From: Ruminiclostridium sp.
GTDB taxonomy: Bacteria; Bacillota; Clostridia; Oscillospirales; Ruminococcaceae
DNA length: 33,447 nucleotides
Direction: 5' to 3'
Assembly: GCA_017635675.1 (NCBI GenBank)
Contig: JAGBLA010000052.1
Span: forward strand, 1 to 33,447
Made by a program: the position numbers and the translations under genes. The stretch's first letter is position 1, and each line of letters opens with the position of its first letter. Positions 1-8,418 of this stretch are shown here, piece after piece. The notes below the pieces were generated by a model. The model did not search any database and was not told where the DNA came from. It worked only from the letters and a program-made list of their open reading frames with translations.

Positions 1-214
1 AAAAACCGCTTTGAAAAGAGAAAATGAGGTAATTGCGCCGAGAGCAAGGAAAGGCTCCGAAAGCGTGCTGTCGCACGGTGAGGGGACTTGACGGCACGAA
101 GCCGTCAGGAATTGCTCATAGGCGCGCACGACGCGCGCATACAAGGCAATTCCGAGACGCCAGCTATCGGTGCAAGTAGCTCTTTTTCTCTCAAATGGTT
201 TTTTAGAGGTTCCC
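1..214. repeat. MITE-like inverted-repeat element, copy 1 (long form, left end cut by window)
   Basis: Positions 1-60 and about 169-214 match the two arms of the element at 31231-31365. The left arm begins at the window edge and lacks about 10 terminal bases. The right end is CTCTCAAATGG followed by a T-run, AGAGG and TTCCC. The arms are inverted repeats of each other. This copy has roughly 90 extra bases in the middle, holding three hairpins: CGTGC/GCACG at 64-77, TGACGGC/GCCGTCA at 89-107, and GGAATTGC/GCAATTCC at 108-153 enclosing GCGCGC/GCGCGC. No transposase is present, so a non-autonomous mobile element or a dispersed structured-RNA repeat both fit. It lies just beyond the stop codon of the sensor kinase gene, where its folded arms could also help end that transcript (inference). 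Confidence 0.8.
64..153. other. Three consecutive hairpins in the core of repeat copy 1
   Basis: Three perfect inverted repeats follow one another: 64-68/73-77 (5 bp, 4-nt loop), 89-95/101-107 (7 bp, 5-nt loop), and 108-115/146-153 (8 bp) with a nested 6-bp GC-only stem at 122-127/133-138. The short copy near 31231 lacks this core. The density of stems suggests a folded RNA or DNA structure, but no known RNA family is recognised. Confidence 0.6.
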
Positions 215-244
215 TTATACCTCTCTGGATCATATTTCTGTTCA

Positions 245-3200
245 TCAGACAGCTTTTGTGTTTTTCGCCGCGCTTATTGCCGCGTTTATTGAGGCTCCGA
301 GCGCTCTGCATCTTAACAGCAGGTCTTCCATTCCCGAATTTACGGTATCTGCGTCACCCTCGCTGCAGGCGTTCTCAAGCTCTCTCGCGCTCCTGCGTAT
401 CCACTCCGCGCCGACTGTTCTTGACGCGCCTTTAAGGCTGTGTAGCTTTATACCGAGATTTGTTATATCTCCGCCAAGCCAGTAATCCGCAGTATCGTCA
501 ATGTAACCGTTCATCATTTCCGCGTATGCTTTCAGATTTTCAAGATACTGCGCCTCCGAGCCCGCATTCTTTATACCCGATACCGTATCAAGCTCGGTAA
601 GGCTGAATATCCTGTCGGGAACAGCTGCTTTCGGCGGAGCTTTCGGTTTTAATGCCACAGACGCTTTTATCTTCTCGGGCGGCAGATACTCAACTATCAT
701 TTCTTCAAGCTTTGCCGATTCGATAGGCTTAGTAAGATAATCGTCAAAACCCGCATCAAGATACTTCTCCCTCGCCCCTGAGATTGCATTCGCGGTAAGA
801 CATATCACAGGCGTATCCCGGTTCGGGTCATTCTCTGCGGCACGCATCTCATGAAGTGTTTCGATACCGTCCTTCTTCGGCATCATGTGGTCGAGGAATA
901 TTATGTCGTACTTGTTTCGCATAGCAAGCGCGATACCGTCGTCGCCGCTCTCGGCTGTGTCTATCTTCACCTGCGTGCTCTTGAGAAGGCTCGTAAATAC
1001 GAGAAGGTTCATCACCGTGTCATCGACTACAAGTATATGCGCGTCGGGCGCGGTGAACTTCTCATGGTACTTTTTCCGTGAAGCTATGGAACTTCTGTGG
1101 GCTTCCTCGTAATTGCCGAGCTCGTCCCATTTCCTCACCTGCTGCTTAAGTCTGAAACCGAATGTTGAGCCCTCTCCGTAAACGCTCTCAACATCGAGTT
1201 TTGAGCCCATCATTGTAAGAAGGCTCTGGGTAATGGACATTCCGAGTCCCGTTCCCTCTATCGTGCGGTTTCGCTCCTCCTCAATACGCTCGAACTTTGA
1301 GAAGAGCTTCGCCATGTCCTCCGCCTTTATGCCTATTCCGGTATCCTTTATCGCAACACATATCATCACGCTGTCCGGTTCGCCGTCTATACGCTCGAAA
1401 CCCGCCCTGAATGTTACGCTTCCTGTCTCGGTGTACTTCACCGCGTTTGTGAGGATATTGGTAATGACCTGCTTTATGCGCACCTCATCACCGTGCAGCA
1501 GATGCGGCATTGACGGGTCAAACTCCGTGACAAGCATGAGCCCCTTGTTGTCGAGCCTTGTCTGTATCATGTTCACAAGGTCGCTCAGCACTGTGGCAAG
1601 GTCGTAATCAACGGGTATTATCTCCATCTTGCCCGCTTCTATCTTCGAGAAATCAAGTATGTCGTTTATCAGCCCGAGAAGCGTCGTTCCCGCTGTTCTT
1701 ATGCTCTCGGAGTAGGTGATGACCGCGGGGTCGTCACACTCGCGCAGCACCATTTCGTTCATGCCGAGCACCGCGTTGATAGGCGTTCGTATTTCATGCG
1801 ACATATTCGACAGGAACGCGGATTTTGCTTCGTTCGCCGCCACAGCTCTCTCGGACAGGTCTATGAGCTTTTCGCGGTCTTTCTTCTCCTTGTCGATGTT
1901 TTCAAGCATCCACAGCACATGGGTTATCTTTCCGTTCTCGTCACGTTCGGAGACCACATACCGCCCTCTTACCCAGATATTGCCATAGCTCAGATACTCA
2001 CAGGTAAGTGTGTTTTTGTCAGCCATTTTCTCGTCGATATCAGATAGGTCGCAGAAATCTATCGCCGCCTGTTTTGTGGGACTTTCGGGAAGTCCACGCA
2101 TTATCCCGAAGAAGATGTCCTGCATATTGTGGTCACAGGCATCCACCGCCTTTGCGATAGCGGGATTTGCGTTCTTTATTGCAACTACCGAATTATCCCG
2201 TATATCAAGGTCGCACAGTGAGATGTAAATATCCGCTGCCGAGGAAAGCTGTGATGTGAGCTTTTCCGCCTTTTGGGAAAGGATATCTCTTGTGCGCTTT
2301 TCTTCGTCTATATCTTCGAGCATCCACAGCACGTGCGACAGTCTGCCCTCGGGAGTGCGCACAGACTCCACAAATCTTCCTCTCACCCACTTATGCCCGT
2401 GGCTGAGGTATTCGAGAGTAATGCTCCCCTTGTCCGCAATGCGCTCCTCAAGCGTTGAAAGATCCACAAAATCTATCGCCGCCTGTTTGGTGGGGCTTTC
2501 CGGCATACTGTCCATGATGCGGCGGAACGTTCCCTGAACATCGTTCACATCGGGTGCGAACTGCATTATGAACCGAGGATTATAGTCCTTTATCTGAATG
2601 ACCTTCATATTAATAAGGTCGATGTCACTCAATGACATATAAATATCCGCGGCAGACGAGAGCTGATCATTGAGGCGCTTGGCGAGTATCTCGCGGCGTC
2701 CCGAGCGTATGATTATCAGCACGATCGAAGCGAGTATCGCTATCGAAACTATAACGCTTATCATGAACATTATGCGTATGGGCATATACTCGTCCGCGGT
2801 CGCGACGACCGATATGCTGTACCAGCTTCCGTGGACGGGAACTATGTAAACCGTATATCCGTGACCGCCGTATGAAAGGCTAAAGCACTGTTCACTGTTA
2901 TCGCTTATCATCGAAATGATCGCCGCTCCTATGGAGTCCTCGCCTTCTCCGATGTACGACTTGCCGAGTTCGCCGGTATCGGTATGCGCAACTACCGAAA
3001 AACTGCTGTCAAGCACCATTGCGGTAATATTCGCATTTCCTGTTGAATGGTCTTCGATGACCTGCTGTATGCGTTCAAGCGAAACATCGAACATTACTAT
3101 GCTCTCACCGTCAGACATAGTCTTGGCTATTGTCATAAGCGTGTTTCCCGTATGAATGTCACTGCACGGGTCAACAAGCACAAAATTCCCCTTGTCAGCC

Positions 3201-3649
3201 ATGGCTTCGCGATACCACGGACGTTCTGCCGGAACATAGTCGGGAATACGTATTCTCTTCTCGCTCCCGTCGAATATCCTGCCCCCTATGAGAGAATAGA
3301 GCTTTGTGGTCTCCGAGTTTATCATGTTCTTCAGCGACGCGTCCTGCTGTATAATAAATTCAAGAATTTCTTCGTCAGATGCACCGCTCACTATCATATT
3401 ATCAAGAGTGAACTCAACGATCGCCAGTGAATTTGAGCAGTCGTAAAGAAACGTATCCACAGTCTTTGCCGAGCGTTCCGCAGATATCTGTCCTGTATTA
3501 TTCATGTTTTCGCTCACGGAATTCAGAAGAAGGATATTGTATATAACGATTACCCCGGCAACAAATACGATTATGACAGCGGAAAGCAAAAGCCTTCCCT
3601 TGCTCAGTTTTTTCAGTATATCTTTAAGTGGTATCTTGTTCTTATCCAT
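245..3649 (-). CDS. Hybrid sensor histidine kinase (dCache, 2x PAS-like, HisKA, HATPase, REC, HPt)
   Basis: This 1134-residue membrane protein should sense an extracellular signal and pass phosphate along an internal His-Asp-His relay. Residues 19-43 and about 293-316 are membrane segments that flank an extracytoplasmic dCache-like domain. Residues about 325-455 and 463-592 are two similar PAS-like modules, each with SSAADIY, MPESPTKQAAIDF-like and HVLWMLE blocks. HisKA follows with H618 in SHEIRTP, then an HATPase_c domain with N-box NILTNAVKY, DTGIGI and GTGLGM. A receiver domain carries D920 (FLDHMMP) and K974, and the C-terminal HPt carries H1070 (LHSLKGASR). The start is supported by GGGAG 11 nt upstream and a promoter at 3697-3725. 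No partner regulator is adjacent. The HPt resembles that of the HD-GYP protein at 22482. Confidence 0.95.
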   Translation of the reverse strand: MDKNKIPLKDILKKLSKGRLLLSAVIIVFVAGVIVIYNILLLNSVSENMNNTGQISAERSAKTVDTFLYDCSNSLAIVEFTLDNMIVSGASDEEILEFIIQQDASLKNMINSETTKLYSLIGGRIFDGSEKRIRIPDYVPAERPWYREAMADKGNFVLVDPCSDIHTGNTLMTIAKTMSDGESIVMFDVSLERIQQVIEDHSTGNANITAMVLDSSFSVVAHTDTGELGKSYIGEGEDSIGAAIISMISDNSEQCFSLSYGGHGYTVYIVPVHGSWYSISVVATADEYMPIRIMFMISVIVSIAILASIVLIIIRSGRREILAKRLNDQLSSAADIYMSLSDIDLINMKVIQIKDYNPRFIMQFAPDVNDVQGTFRRIMDSMPESPTKQAAIDFVDLSTLEERIADKGSITLEYLSHGHKWVRGRFVESVRTPEGRLSHVLWMLEDIDEEKRTRDILSQKAEKLTSQLSSAADIYISLCDLDIRDNSVVAIKNANPAIAKAVDACDHNMQDIFFGIMRGLPESPTKQAAIDFCDLSDIDEKMADKNTLTCEYLSYGNIWVRGRYVVSERDENGKITHVLWMLENIDKEKKDREKLIDLSERAVAANEAKSAFLSNMSHEIRTPINAVLGMNEMVLRECDDPAVITYSESIRTAGTTLLGLINDILDFSKIEAGKMEIIPVDYDLATVLSDLVNMIQTRLDNKGLMLVTEFDPSMPHLLHGDEVRIKQVITNILTNAVKYTETGSVTFRAGFERIDGEPDSVMICVAIKDTGIGIKAEDMAKLFSKFERIEEERNRTIEGTGLGMSITQSLLTMMGSKLDVESVYGEGSTFGFRLKQQVRKWDELGNYEEAHRSSIASRKKYHEKFTAPDAHILVVDDTVMNLLVFTSLLKSTQVKIDTAESGDDGIALAMRNKYDIIFLDHMMPKKDGIETLHEMRAAENDPNRDTPVICLTANAISGAREKYLDAGFDDYLTKPIESAKLEEMIVEYLPPEKIKASVALKPKAPPKAAVPDRIFSLTELDTVSGIKNAGSEAQYLENLKAYAEMMNGYIDDTADYWLGGDITNLGIKLHSLKGASRTVGAEWIRRSARELENACSEGDADTVNSGMEDLLLRCRALGASINAAISAAKNTKAV

Positions 3650-3696
3650 ACATTAAATGCTCCCGAAAGCAGAAATGATAATAATTTCTTATTATG

Positions 3697-3725
3697 ATTA
3701 TATCATATCTTACATGATTAGTAAA
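3697..3725 (-). promoter_or_regulatory. Sigma-A promoter of the hybrid histidine kinase gene
   Basis: On the minus strand, TTTACT (3720-3725) and a perfect TATAAT (3697-3702) are separated by 17 bp, in an AT-rich gap about 45 nt before the start codon. Confidence 0.75.
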
Positions 3726-3753
3726 GAAAAAAAACAAAAAAGATATTGTCTGA

Positions 3754-3795
3754 CAAAAAAATCAAGGAGAACTTCTTCTCCAGAAAAAGTTCTCC
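3754..3795 (-). terminator. Rho-independent terminator after the transketolase genes
   Basis: Read on the minus strand, a perfect 9-bp stem GGAGAACTT/AAGTTCTCC (3787-3795 with 3766-3774, 12-nt loop) is followed four bases later by a run of seven T (3755-3761). It lies 17 nt past the transketolase C-terminal subunit and is the only strong terminator I see for the long gene cluster upstream. Confidence 0.88.
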
Positions 3796-3812
3796 CGATG
3801 AATTATATTCTA

Positions 3813-4748
3813 TTATTTGCCGAGCGCAGCCTTGACTGTATCCGTGATATTCTCCGCGGAAAGTCCGAACTCCTTCAGAAGCGCGACTGCGGGGCCCGAA
3901 TGTCCGAACACATCCTGTACGCCTATCTTGATCACCGGTACAGGGCAGGTCTCGGTGACAACGGACGCAACAGCTGAACCCAGACCGCCGATAACGCTGT
4001 GCTCCTCAACGGTCACTATCTTACCCGTCTCGCGTGCCGCCTTTTCGATTATCTCGCGGTCGATAGGCTTGATAGTGTGTATATTTATGATACGCGCGTC
4101 GATGCCCTGCTCCATAAGAGCGTTGCCGGCTTCTATCGCTTCCGCCACCATAAGTCCTGTAGCGATTATCGTTATGTCCTTTCCGTCCTTTATGGTCACA
4201 CCCTTTCCGACCTCAAACTTATAGGTCGCGGGATCGTTGAACACAGGCACCGCAAGACGTCCGAAGCGCATGTATGTAGGACCTTTATAATCTGCCATTG
4301 CAAGCACTGCAGCAGTCGCCTCAACATGATCCGCGGGATTTATAACAGTCATGTTCGGTATCACGGACATGAGCGCAATATCCTCACAGCACTGATGAGA
4401 TGCGCCGTCCTCACCTACCGAGATGCCCGCGTGGGTAGCGCCGATCTTGACGTTGAGATTCGGATAACCGATGCTGTTTCTCACTATCTCGAATGCACGT
4501 CCGGCAGCAAACATTGCAAATGAGCTTGCGAACACAAGCTTTCCTGTAGTCGCGATACCAGCCGCAACGCCCATCATATTAGCCTCTGCGATACCGCAGT
4601 CAAAATGCTTTTCGGGGTAAGCTTTCTTAAAGATGCCTGTCTTTGTTGCAGCCGCGAGATCCGCGTCAAGCACGACAAGATCGGGACGTATCTCAGCGAG
4701 CTTGCAGAGAGCTTCGCCGTAGCTTTCACGAGTTGCTTTTTTATCCAT
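3813..4748 (-). CDS. Transketolase, C-terminal (pyrimidine-binding) subunit
   Basis: This 311-residue protein is the second half of a split transketolase. It moves two-carbon units between sugar phosphates in the non-oxidative pentose phosphate pathway, using thiamine diphosphate, in the cytoplasm. The catalytic glutamate region reads CGIAEANMMGVAAGIA near residues 51-66. The pyrimidine-binding domain occupies roughly residues 5-170 and the transketolase C-terminal domain the rest (IHTIKPID near 220). SD GGAG lies 9 nt before the ATG. The gene follows the N-terminal subunit gene after 17 nt, so the two are surely co-transcribed and presumably assemble into the active enzyme. Split transketolases are common in Clostridia and archaea. 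A DXS/TktC-like subunit of another enzyme is less likely given the adjacent partner. Confidence 0.95.
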   Translation of the reverse strand: MDKKATRESYGEALCKLAEIRPDLVVLDADLAAATKTGIFKKAYPEKHFDCGIAEANMMGVAAGIATTGKLVFASSFAMFAAGRAFEIVRNSIGYPNLNVKIGATHAGISVGEDGASHQCCEDIALMSVIPNMTVINPADHVEATAAVLAMADYKGPTYMRFGRLAVPVFNDPATYKFEVGKGVTIKDGKDITIIATGLMVAEAIEAGNALMEQGIDARIINIHTIKPIDREIIEKAARETGKIVTVEEHSVIGGLGSAVASVVTETCPVPVIKIGVQDVFGHSGPAVALLKEFGLSAENITDTVKAALGK

Positions 4749-4765
4749 AGCTTTAATCTCCTCTC

Positions 4766-5608
4766 TTACTTTTCAAGCTCCGCAAGATGCGCCTTAAGCT
4801 CGTTCATCGCGATGTTGTACTGCTCCTCGTTCGGTGCCGCGCCGTGCCACGAAACGTTGTTCTCCATGTAGGAAACGCCCTTGCCCTTTGTGGTCTTGAG
4901 GATTATTACCGTGGGCTGATTTGTGACCTTCTCGGCTTCATCGAACGCCTTTTCGATCTGGTCGAAATCATGACCGTCTATTTTGATAACATACCAGCCG
5001 AACGCCTCAAATTTCTGGTCGATAGGGTATGGGTTCATTACCTTGGAGATCTCACCGTCTATCTGAAGATTATTGTTGTCAACAACATACACAAGATTGT
5101 CAAGCTGATAGTGAGCCGCAAACATAGCGGACTCCCATACCTGACCCTCTTCGAGCTCACCGTCGCCGAGGATAGCGTAAACCTTGTAGTGCTCATCGGA
5201 GATCTTGCCGGAGAGTGCCATTCCGCAGGCTGCCGACACGCCCTGTCCGAGTGAGCCTGTGCTCATGTCGATGCCCGGGCATTTGCCGAGAGAGGGGTGA
5301 CCCTGCAGACGCGAGCCCTGCTTGCGCAGAGTTTTGAGCTCCTCAACAGGGAAAAAACCGCGCTGAGCGAGTACAGAGTAAAGACAGGGGGCTGTGTGTC
5401 CCTTTGACAGTACAAGCCTGTCTCTGTCCTCCATTGTAGGGTTGTTCGGGTCAACGTGCATTCTGTGCATATAAAGGTATGTGAGCGTATCTGCTATCGA
5501 AAGGGACCCGCCCGGGTGTCCTGCTTTCGCGTTGTACACGCCCTCAATGATACCCATGCGTACCTTTGTCGCCGTGATCTCGAGCTGCTTTTTGAGTGTT
5601 GCGTCCAT
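4766..5608 (-). CDS. Transketolase, N-terminal (ThDP diphosphate-binding) subunit
   Basis: This 280-residue protein carries the thiamine-diphosphate motif GDGELEEGQVWE through VVDNNNLQIDG (about residues 148-186), plus the early GHPGGSLS and LSKGHTAP histidine-containing blocks typical of transketolase. It has no pyrimidine-binding domain, which is supplied by the next gene. The ATG at 5608 has AAAGGA 9 nt upstream. The gene starts 32 nt after the PPOX gene ends, and I see no convincing promoter in that gap, so it may be read from upstream. Placement of pentose-phosphate enzymes at the end of a cell-division and lipoprotein cluster is probably incidental. Confidence 0.95.
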   Translation of the reverse strand: MDATLKKQLEITATKVRMGIIEGVYNAKAGHPGGSLSIADTLTYLYMHRMHVDPNNPTMEDRDRLVLSKGHTAPCLYSVLAQRGFFPVEELKTLRKQGSRLQGHPSLGKCPGIDMSTGSLGQGVSAACGMALSGKISDEHYKVYAILGDGELEEGQVWESAMFAAHYQLDNLVYVVDNNNLQIDGEISKVMNPYPIDQKFEAFGWYVIKIDGHDFDQIEKAFDEAEKVTNQPTVIILKTTKGKGVSYMENNVSWHGAAPNEEQYNIAMNELKAHLAELEK

Positions 5609-5640
5609 AATGATTTCCTTTCTGTTATTGATATATTGGT

Positions 5641-6114
5641 TTACTTTTCATGTACTAGCTTTCCCGTAATATGCTCCGGAGTTATTTCGACAAAATTCAC
5701 CCGTGCGAAATCCTTCCGTATCTCTTCATCTACCTCCGACTCTGTTGGGTAATACTTCATGCCGAACTTCTTTATCTTTTCCCGCATTTCCGATTCGTCG
5801 GTCATCACCTTTGCCCTGCCGAAAACGATAACGCTTGTGACATAATATGACCAGTCTTCCTTCTGATAACCGCTGTTGTAAACGGTGAAGCATACCTTGT
5901 CGTCCCGCGTCATGGCGTCGAGCTTATGCCCCTCTTTCGCACAGTGAAAATAAATCCTGTCGGCATCGCTGTCATACCAGAAATTTATCGGCACCCCATA
6001 CGGATACCCGTCGTCGCCGTTTACCGACAGCACCCCGCGCTTTTCCTCCGTCAGTATCTTAACACATTCTTCATGCGATATTTGCTGTTTAAAGCGTCTC
6101 ATCGGTCTGAACAT
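5641..6114 (-). CDS. Pyridoxamine 5'-phosphate oxidase-fold flavoprotein (NimA-like)
   Basis: This 157-residue protein matches the PPOX-fold family of small FMN-binding proteins often annotated as pyridoxamine 5'-phosphate oxidase family or 5-nitroimidazole reductase-like. Visible family blocks are the N-terminal MRRFKQQISHEECVKIL, GVLSVNGDDGYPYGVPINF (residues 27-45), YFHCAKEGHKLDA (about 54-66), and SVIVFGRAKVM (about 93-103). It is probably a cytoplasmic FMN-dependent reductase or flavin-binding protein of unknown substrate, not the true PdxH. SD AAGGA lies 9 nt before the ATG. One base separates it from the HAD gene upstream, so they share a transcript. Substrate cannot be predicted from the sequence. 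Confidence 0.85.
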   Translation of the reverse strand: MFRPMRRFKQQISHEECVKILTEEKRGVLSVNGDDGYPYGVPINFWYDSDADRIYFHCAKEGHKLDAMTRDDKVCFTVYNSGYQKEDWSYYVTSVIVFGRAKVMTDESEMREKIKKFGMKYYPTESEVDEEIRKDFARVNFVEITPEHITGKLVHEK

Positions 6115-6115
6115 T

Positions 6116-6919
6116 TCAAATCTTCCTTATATACTCTATTATCTCGCGCATCGGGGAGTGGTTGTTGTCGCTTACTATGATATCAGCCGCCTCTTTCACG
6201 CTGTCAAGAGCATTTCCCACCGCCACTCCGAGATCCGCTTCCGCAACCATTGCGCGGTCGTTGCCGTAATCCCCTGCCGCAACAATGAATTTATCATCAG
6301 ATCCCAGTATCTCTTTCAGCTTTCGCACTCCCGAAGCCTTGCTTATCCCCTCGGGGAGCATTTCGTAGTACATCGGTGATGAATGTACCCAGTTCACACC
6401 TGCCGCGCAGTTTTCCTGCGTGAAGTCTATGACCGCCTGCATTTTCTCGGGCGGGTATGCGATAAGCACCTTCATTCTTCCGCTGTCCGGCACTTCATCG
6501 AGATCCATGTATGTCGGAGTAAGATTCTCGAACGCCATATGCTCCACAACCGTCTGATTGTTATCGGTAACGAAAACTTCCTTTTCGTGGAGTATCTCTA
6601 TCCCTATATCCGGGAACTCTTTTTCCAGCATACGTATATACTTGTTCGATATCACCGGCATATCGCTGTACCACAGGAACCTGTCGGCTTTGAAATCATA
6701 CACCGCCGCACCGTTGAAAATAACGCTCGGCGTGGTGATGTCCAGCACATCGATTATTCGTCTTGCCATTGCAACGCCGCGCCCCGTGGCAGCCGCGAAC
6801 AGTCCTCCGCCATCACGGAACTCGTTAATGGCACGGATATCATCGTCTGCGATGTTCTTTTCATCGTCCAGCAGCGTACCGTCAAGGTCGGTAACTATCA
6901 ATACGTTTTTAAAATTCAT
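6116..6919 (-). CDS. HAD-superfamily Cof-type phosphatase
   Basis: This 267-residue cytoplasmic hydrolase of the Cof/IIB class of the HAD superfamily probably dephosphorylates sugar phosphates or related small molecules. The nucleophile motif is TDLDGTLLDDE with D11 and D13. Motif II is the AATGRG block (about 42-47). Motif IV is AAGDYGNDRAMV near residue 219, followed by GVAVGNA. The IIB-type cap lies between, at roughly residues 80-190. Its start codon overlaps the stop codon of the upstream pseudouridine synthase gene by 4 bp (ATGA), indicating translational coupling. Specific substrates of this family cannot be read from sequence. Confidence 0.92.
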   Translation of the reverse strand: MNFKNVLIVTDLDGTLLDDEKNIADDDIRAINEFRDGGGLFAAATGRGVAMARRIIDVLDITTPSVIFNGAAVYDFKADRFLWYSDMPVISNKYIRMLEKEFPDIGIEILHEKEVFVTDNNQTVVEHMAFENLTPTYMDLDEVPDSGRMKVLIAYPPEKMQAVIDFTQENCAAGVNWVHSSPMYYEMLPEGISKASGVRKLKEILGSDDKFIVAAGDYGNDRAMVAEADLGVAVGNALDSVKEAADIIVSDNNHSPMREIIEYIRKI

Positions 6920-7824
6920 ACTTTTCTCAGACTTTTCAGAAATTCGGTAAAATAATCGGGCAGCTCGCTTTCAAATCCGAGCTTCTCACCCGTTATCGGG
7001 TGAATGAACCCGATATGCCTGGCGTGAAGACACTGACCGTGCAGCGACGCGGGTTTTCCGCTGCCATATACCTCGTCGCCTGCGACCGGATGTCCGATGT
7101 ACGCCATGTGAACGCGTATCTGGTGTGTCCGCCCTGTTTCAAGCCGCAGCCGAAGATGCGCATAATTATGAAAGTTTTCGATCACGCTGTAATGCGTCAC
7201 CGCTTCACGGCTGTTTTCAGCCGTCACGCACATTTTCTTGCGGTCAGTCCTGCTTCTGCCTATCGGCGCATTTACTGTACCGCTTTCCTTTATATTCCCG
7301 CAGACCACCGCTTCGTATTCACGGTCAAAGCTGTGCGCCTTTATCTGCTCCGCCAGCCCTTTGTGGGCAGCATCACTCTTTGCGACTATCAGAAGTCCGC
7401 TTGTATCCATATCTATTCTGTGTACTATCCCCGGGCGAAGCTCACCGTTTATCCCGGAAAGGCTGCTGCCGCAATGGTACATCAGCGCGTTCACAAGTGT
7501 GCCGCTGTAATGCCCGTGCGCCGGGTGGACTACCATGCCCTTCGGCTTGTTCACCACCAGCAGGTCGCTGTCCTCAAACACGATATCCAGCGGAATATTC
7601 TCGGGTTCGATATCTGTCTCCTGCGGCTCGGGTATCTCTGCCCTAACCACGTCCCCCGTGCGCAGTTTGTAATTCTTTGATACAGTCCCGCCGTTTACTG
7701 TACAGGCTCCGCTTTCTATGAGCTTCACCGCGAAGGAGCGTGTAACCTCTCCCCCGGACGCATCGGACAAAGCCTTGTCGATACGCTCACCGGCGATTTC
7801 AGCGGTAAACTCAAGCGTCTTCAT
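6916..7824 (-). CDS. rluD: RluA/RluD-family pseudouridine synthase
   Basis: This 302-residue enzyme should isomerise specific uridines in 23S rRNA. An S4 RNA-binding domain fills about residues 12-60 (ERIDKALSD to NYKLRTGDVV). The catalytic domain carries HRIDMDTSGLLIVAK with catalytic D138, preceded by VNKPKGMVVHPAHGH. RTHQIRVHMAYIGHPVAGD marks the conserved C-terminal block. An upstream in-frame extension to 7977 is rejected because it would run deep into lspA; the ATG at 7824 has GGAG 10 nt upstream and gives the family's usual length. It overlaps lspA by 14 bp and the HAD gene by 4 bp. Neighbourhood with lspA is classic in Firmicutes (the B. subtilis ylyB position). The exact target uridines are unknown. 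Confidence 0.93.
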   Translation of the reverse strand: MKTLEFTAEIAGERIDKALSDASGGEVTRSFAVKLIESGACTVNGGTVSKNYKLRTGDVVRAEIPEPQETDIEPENIPLDIVFEDSDLLVVNKPKGMVVHPAHGHYSGTLVNALMYHCGSSLSGINGELRPGIVHRIDMDTSGLLIVAKSDAAHKGLAEQIKAHSFDREYEAVVCGNIKESGTVNAPIGRSRTDRKKMCVTAENSREAVTHYSVIENFHNYAHLRLRLETGRTHQIRVHMAYIGHPVAGDEVYGSGKPASLHGQCLHARHIGFIHPITGEKLGFESELPDYFTEFLKSLRKV

Positions 7825-8386
7825 GCTTATCGTTCTCCGGTTCATCTGCCGCAGCTTTCTTTTCACGGTCTTCCTTAATCTCTGTGATAAGCAGTACAGC
7901 TCCGATATAAATGCCGCCGCAGACCGCGCAGATATCGGCAAAATTGAATATCGCGAAATTGATGATGCGAAAATCAATGAAATCGACTACATATCCGAGC
8001 AGGACTCTGTCGATAAGGTTGCCAAGTCCGCCGCCCGCAAGCACCGAAAGCGCGATCATCATGTCATTCCTTTTCACCCTGCCGGAGTATATGAACCAGC
8101 ATACAGCCGTTATCAGCAGTACCGGCACTCCTATAAGTATCAGCCGCTGACCCTCCAGAAGACTGAACGACATTCCCGTGTTCTCACAGTATGTGAGATT
8201 GAGCCACTCCGTACCGTTTATATTAATTAATGGCACAGAACCGACCGGTTTTATATACTCCACCGTCAGCAGCTTGGTAAACTGATCCACGGCTGCAATG
8301 ACTATCATCAGTATAGGCGGCAGGATCTTCATTATGATAGATCTGTTTTTCAAAACCTTCTCCATATACACCGCAGAGCCATACAT
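7811..8386 (-). CDS. lspA: Lipoprotein signal peptidase (signal peptidase II)
   Basis: This 191-residue membrane aspartyl protease removes signal peptides from prolipoproteins after diacylglyceryl addition. Conserved blocks include AVDQFTKLL in the first membrane segment, YCENTGMSFSLLEG, GGGLGNLIDRVLLGYVVDFIDF with the two catalytic aspartates (NLIDR and VVDF), and FNFADICAVCGG. Four hydrophobic membrane segments are visible. The C-terminus has a charged tail (KEDREKKAAADEPENDKHEDA-like) longer than usual. The start is uncertain: the ATG at 8386 is favoured by GGAG 11 nt upstream, but in-frame ATGs at 8365 and 8332 would give a shorter N-terminus nearer the family norm. It follows divIVA after 32 nt without the ileS found between them in B. 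subtilis. Confidence 0.93.
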   Translation of the reverse strand: MYGSAVYMEKVLKNRSIIMKILPPILMIVIAAVDQFTKLLTVEYIKPVGSVPLININGTEWLNLTYCENTGMSFSLLEGQRLILIGVPVLLITAVCWFIYSGRVKRNDMMIALSVLAGGGLGNLIDRVLLGYVVDFIDFRIINFAIFNFADICAVCGGIYIGAVLLITEIKEDREKKAAADEPENDKHEDA

Positions 8387-8418
8387 TCAATGCACGGCTC
8401 CGCATTTAACTATGTAAA

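Noticed and set aside
88-435. Short plus-strand reading frame across the repeat element and kinase end (and a similar one at 31140-31373) containing SSFSLKW
   Set aside because: The shared peptide comes from the arm of the inverted repeat; the frames have no ribosome site, and one runs antisense into the kinase gene.
7825-7977. N-terminal extension of the pseudouridine synthase
   Set aside because: It would overlap lspA by more than 160 bp and has no family similarity; the ATG at 7824 has GGAG at 10 nt.
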